Part shown: one piece after another, positions 60,715 through 64,000 of the stretch
Position numbering within the stretch: position 1 is the stretch's first letter
How the letters are laid out: each line of letters starts with the position of its first letter
Assembly: GCA_023395515.1 (NCBI GenBank)
Contig: JAEWZB010000034.1
Coordinates: forward strand, 1-64,000
DNA from: Bacillota bacterium
GTDB taxonomy: Bacteria; Bacillota; Syntrophomonadia; Syntrophomonadales; Syntrophomonadaceae
DNA length: 64,000 bases
Direction: 5' to 3'
Position numbers and translations under genes: made by a program
Notes under the pieces: model-generated
Told to the model about the DNA's origin: nothing
Database searches by the model: none
Seen by the model: only the letters and a program-made list of their open reading frames with translations

Positions 60715-63489
60715 CTATTCGGCCACAGCTTTTTCTAATTCCATTAATACCTCATTAAGTTTGTTAATATTATCTCCATATCCGGCCCAATCTCCACTTT
60801 GCAAACGCTCATTGGCTGTGTCATAATATTGCCGGGCTTGGTTGGCCAAATCCTGGACACTGCTGGGCAGGGCTGGTACTTCAGGAATACCGGGCTCCCC
60901 AGTAGAAGAACTTGGCGGAACTGGTGTTCTTCCTTCCCCAAAGATTCTTAACAAGGCCCGATCTAAAGATTCTTCCATTACGGTAGTATTACCATAGGCT
61001 ACAATAACTCGTTTTAACTCAGGAAGTCTGCTATTATCAGCTTGCAGATACAAAGGTTCCACATACAAAATAGAATTATTAATCGGAATAACTAATAAAT
61101 TACCCCGATAAACTCTGGAACCCCTTTGATCCCATAAGCTTAATTGCTGTGCAATTTGGGTATTCTGATTTATTCTAGATTCTATTTGTTCCGGGCCATA
61201 GATAGTTTCTTGTTTAGGGAAGCTATAAACTAACATATTTCCATAGTTATCCCCATCCATCCGAGCACACATCCAAGCAATCATATTCGGACGGCTCTTA
61301 GGAGTAAAAGGCATCATTTGTACATATTCCGCTTTTTCTTCTCCCGGAATCTTCATAACAATATAGTAAGGTTCCATTTTTACAGATTTATCATCAACTA
61401 CTTCAGTTGGTATTAACCATATATCTTCTTTATTATAAAAAACATTAGGATCGGTCATATGGTAAGTTAGATAAATTTCGGTTTGAATTTTAAATAAGTC
61501 TACCGGATACCGGATATGTTTGAATAATGCTTCAGGCATTTCAGTTATATCATGGTATAATCCGGGGAATATTTTACTATACACTTGAATCATAGGGTCA
61601 TTAGCCTCAGCTACATAGAATTGCATTTCACCAGTATAAGCATCACATACTACCTTAACTGAATTTCTGATATAGTTATTGCCTCTACTATCAAAAGGCT
61701 GCGAGTAGGGATATTTATTAGAATAAGTATAAGCATCCAGCATCCAGTAAAGCTTGCCGTCATCCTGGTTAATTACTATATAAGGATCACTATCATAACC
61801 TAAGTAGGGGGCCACTTTCTGGATTCTCTCCTGAACATTTCTATACATTAATACTTGGCTATCGTTAGTTACCTCGGTGGAAAGTACCATTTTATAATCT
61901 TTTAAGAACCAACTAAGCATTAGCCTTCTAGACATGGAATTAATCTTAATTCCATTATCACCTTCATAAGTTGAATATACATTGGTATCCCCCATAGGAT
62001 AATCAAATTCTTGTTGCTTAGTGTTTACCACCACATAAGAATTGGTCACTTCACCAAAGTATATCTCCGGCCTTTCTACCACTAGATCAGTGCTAGTTCT
62101 GGGTGGGACATCTTTTATAAAAAATTGAGGAAAGCCTTCTTCGGCCACTTCATTAACCGGACTAACTACCAGCCCGTATCCATGAGTATAAGTTAATTTT
62201 TCGTTTATCCAGGTTTTAGCATTTTCAGCCAGCTCCCGTTGGTCAATTTCCCGGGCTGAAAGCATAACTTGTCTATATTCACCATCTATAGTGTAACGGT
62301 CAATATCTACATCATTAAAGACATAGTAGGGTCTTAACTGTTGTAAGTTTTTATAAGTAGTGGTTAGAGGCTGCCAGTCCCATAACCTAATATTATTTAA
62401 AGTATCGGCATGATCAGGATCATTAATATCTAAATCATAACTAATAGTAAATTCCTTAATTTCAGCCCGGTCTAAATCATACGCTTTTCTGGTAAATTCA
62501 ATAGAATTTTCTATAAAGGGTTTTTCTTTGTTAAATTCGTTGGGCTGAACCACGATTTTTTGAATAATACTGGGATATACCCCACCTAAAACTAGCGCAA
62601 TTACAATCCAAGCTCCTATGCTTATTAGTATCCAGTTAAATCTCTTGATAAAAATATTAGTAATTATCATAGCTGCTACTATTAAAGATACTACAATCAA
62701 GGCCCGGTAAGAGAGCAGTAAAGCATAGACATCTGCATATGTAGCCCCAAAGATTAATCCGGTAGGTGAGAATAATATTTCATAAGAGTTTAAATTGTAT
62801 CCAAAAGACTTCAAAGCAAAAATCAAAGCAATAAGTACTGCAATGTGTCCTTTAGCAAAAGTTAGATGTTTCCAATCCCCAAAAATTAAGTCAGTGGAGG
62901 CATTAAGAAGATATACGGTTCCTACAATTACTGTAGCCAGTACTAAAGTTGTCATTAGAGTAGAATAAGCAAATTGTAAGAAAGTTAAATCAAAGAAAAA
63001 AAAGCCTAAATCCTTATTAAAAATCGGATCAGTAACATTAAAGGCAACCTTATTAAGGTACTGTTGAACTACCAGCCAATTATCAGCCGCTACTGAGCTA
63101 ACGATGAAAGCCCCGAAAAGACTAACCAGCAGGAATATCCATTTAGCACTTTTACCGGTAACCAGCTCTCCCCAGGGAGATTTATACTGCTCATCAAGAT
63201 AGATTATTTCCCGGCCATCATCAGTTTCCTGGGGCCGAGGCTGTTCTTCATTAACATTTTTTCTGGTAAGCAATAAATTAATAAAGAAGACTAAGAAAGA
63301 GAGGATAAATATTACCACATAAACCCCTATCTTATTAAATAAGATAGTTTGGAAAACACTCTGAAAATTAATCGATTTAAACCATAACCATTCGGTATAA
63401 AAATTAATGAAAATCGACAGTAAGCCTATAATAGCAAAAAATGCTATTAACCTAAAGCTGCTGCCACTACCTGCTTTACTTTTTTTCAT
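60715..63489 (-). CDS. UPF0182 family membrane protein (924 aa)
   Basis: Large conserved protein: seven or so membrane helices in the first ~330 residues (two N-terminal, then ~105-315), followed by a long soluble extracytoplasmic domain with many Tyr/Asn/Asp residues, and an acidic Pro/Ser linker (~845-870) before a coiled C-terminus. The pattern, including [17 protein letters not shown] helices and [20 protein letters not shown], matches UPF0182. AAGGAGG sets ATG 63489. Function unknown; it is widespread in Actinobacteria and Clostridia. Confidence 0.92.
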   Translation of the reverse strand: MKKSKAGSGSSFRLIAFFAIIGLLSIFINFYTEWLWFKSINFQSVFQTILFNKIGVYVVIFILSFLVFFINLLLTRKNVNEEQPRPQETDDGREIIYLDEQYKSPWGELVTGKSAKWIFLLVSLFGAFIVSSVAADNWLVVQQYLNKVAFNVTDPIFNKDLGFFFFDLTFLQFAYSTLMTTLVLATVIVGTVYLLNASTDLIFGDWKHLTFAKGHIAVLIALIFALKSFGYNLNSYEILFSPTGLIFGATYADVYALLLSYRALIVVSLIVAAMIITNIFIKRFNWILISIGAWIVIALVLGGVYPSIIQKIVVQPNEFNKEKPFIENSIEFTRKAYDLDRAEIKEFTISYDLDINDPDHADTLNNIRLWDWQPLTTTYKNLQQLRPYYVFNDVDIDRYTIDGEYRQVMLSAREIDQRELAENAKTWINEKLTYTHGYGLVVSPVNEVAEEGFPQFFIKDVPPRTSTDLVVERPEIYFGEVTNSYVVVNTKQQEFDYPMGDTNVYSTYEGDNGIKINSMSRRLMLSWFLKDYKMVLSTEVTNDSQVLMYRNVQERIQKVAPYLGYDSDPYIVINQDDGKLYWMLDAYTYSNKYPYSQPFDSRGNNYIRNSVKVVCDAYTGEMQFYVAEANDPMIQVYSKIFPGLYHDITEMPEALFKHIRYPVDLFKIQTEIYLTYHMTDPNVFYNKEDIWLIPTEVVDDKSVKMEPYYIVMKIPGEEKAEYVQMMPFTPKSRPNMIAWMCARMDGDNYGNMLVYSFPKQETIYGPEQIESRINQNTQIAQQLSLWDQRGSRVYRGNLLVIPINNSILYVEPLYLQADNSRLPELKRVIVAYGNTTVMEESLDRALLRIFGEGRTPVPPSSSTGEPGIPEVPALPSSVQDLANQARQYYDTANERLQSGDWAGYGDNINKLNEVLMELEKAVAE

Positions 63490-63590
63490 TACTAACCTCC
63501 TTAGAAAATTGTACGATTATACCATTATAACAGATTTCAATATCACCTCTATAACATCCTCCATATTTTCTATACTTTTTCATATAAAAA

Positions 63591-63624
63591 GTAAGCCTTA
63601 TAGTTATATAATCTATAAGGCTTA
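63591..63624 (-). terminator. minus-strand terminator below the last gene
   Basis: TAAGCCTTATAG (63592-63603) and CTATAAGGCTTA (63613-63624) are perfect complements; on the minus strand ACTTTTTAT follows. It separates the 101-aa gene from UPF0182. Confidence 0.88.
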
Positions 63625-63633
63625 TCATAGGTA

Positions 63634-63939
63634 TTATTTGGTTTTTTTTAATAAATTATTAAAAATTTGTGCAGAGTCAATACCTTCAGTAAAAGTAAGC
63701 GCCCAATCCAGGCGTTTAATAATCTCATCAGTATTGCCCTGTCCCGTATAAATTAAAGGCTGGCACGGGAAACGCTCAATAAACACCCATAAATCCAGAG
63801 CCATTTCCTCGATTTCAGTAAGTCCATTAACTATTAATTCTTTATCTTCCTCTTTTACCTGTAACTTTAATTCGGCTATCTTCTCACATATTTCTTCCAA
63901 GGTTTCATTAATCATGGCTGCAGGTAAAAAATTACTCAT
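63634..63939 (-). CDS. hypothetical protein (101 aa)
   Basis: A small acidic helical protein (ICEKIAELKLQVKEEDKELI) with no recognised motif and no signal or membrane segment. The start is set at ATG 63939; tandem GTG codons at 63951 and 63948 form part of the upstream AAGTGGTGAAG and could be alternative starts. Coding support is the codon-like composition, the fitting stop, and a terminator immediately after it. It lies directly upstream of UPF0182 but separated by a terminator. Confidence 0.55.
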   Translation of the reverse strand: MSNFLPAAMINETLEEICEKIAELKLQVKEEDKELIVNGLTEIEEMALDLWVFIERFPCQPLIYTGQGNTDEIIKRLDWALTFTEGIDSAQIFNNLLKKTK

Positions 63940-64000
63940 AGGCTTCACCACTTAGTTAATTAATGATTACCTATTCTCTATTTAGGATTAATTTTCCTTT

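Noticed and set aside
1..64000. tRNA, rRNA, CRISPR array, prophage or complete IS
   Set aside because: Looked for on both strands; no cloverleaf, spaced direct repeats, phage structural genes or transposase was recognised.

Overview
The window looks like a chromosome segment of a low-GC, Gram-positive, probably endospore-forming anaerobe of the class Clostridia. The clues are AGGAGG-type ribosome sites, TTGACA/TATAAT promoters, Bacillus-type LexA boxes (GAACN4GTTC), a UvrX/YqjW-like polymerase paired with YolD, three YheC/YheD-type ATP-grasp proteins, and sigma-54 enhancer-binding proteins next to acyl-CoA genes. The last point recalls syntrophic fatty-acid oxidisers such as Syntrophomonadaceae; that placement is inference. 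I see no rRNA, tRNA, CRISPR array, prophage or complete insertion sequence.

Layout. 1-4.9 kb: a cut TPR protein, a secreted protein, an untranslated stretch with four consecutive small hairpins, an MBL-fold hydrolase, a coiled-coil protein and a phosphodiesterase. 5-9.8 kb is a DNA-repair island: Ada-AlkA fusion, Ogt, a DUF1848 protein with a radical-SAM-type cysteine motif, then an SOS-controlled Y-family polymerase and YolD. 10-15 kb: D,D-carboxypeptidase, a frameshifted BlaR1-like receptor whose sensor is an M23 peptidase, its BlaI repressor, and an HD-GYP protein. 15-19.7 kb: DegV, then a purine-salvage operon (adenine deaminase, permease, phosphoribosyltransferase). 20-24.7 kb: MATE and EamA transporters and a second repair pair (radical SAM/HhH protein plus partner) behind two LexA-like boxes. 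24.7-30.6 kb: a self-contained sigma-54 regulon, with a PAS-AAA-Fis activator divergent from a crotonase-like, CoA-transferase, small membrane protein and Na+/solute symporter operon.

30.7-40 kb is a mixed region: lipoprotein, AAA ATPase, toxin-antitoxin pair, MBL hydrolase, nitroreductase, EVE protein, then a manganese (yybP-ykoY) riboswitch with a terminator in front of an MBL-alpha/beta hydrolase-mntP operon, then DUF2975/XRE and LysR. 40-57.6 kb, mostly on the minus strand, holds an amidoligase with an ATP-grasp-like N-terminal part, three YheC/D ATP-grasp paralogues, TrkH/TrkA, YchF, a PH-domain protein, Hbd, a CBS-PAS-AAA-Fis activator, PfkA and HtrA. 57.7-64 kb: DUF523, a PP-loop ATPase, an SGNH hydrolase, an MBL hydrolase, a UPF0182 giant membrane protein and a small hypothetical protein.

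The most informative points are regulatory or at motif level: (i) the Mn riboswitch extends to two hydrolases of unknown role upstream of mntP; (ii) three repair proteins carry sliding-clamp-type QLxLF-like peptides, one at the extreme C-terminus of DUF1848; (iii) the sigma-54 regulon has its activator, tandem upstream repeats, promoter and target operon all visible; (iv) the amidoligase/YheC-D set plus a secreted zinc-peptidase-like protein is a candidate peptide-building system. All functions are read from motifs by eye; no search was run.
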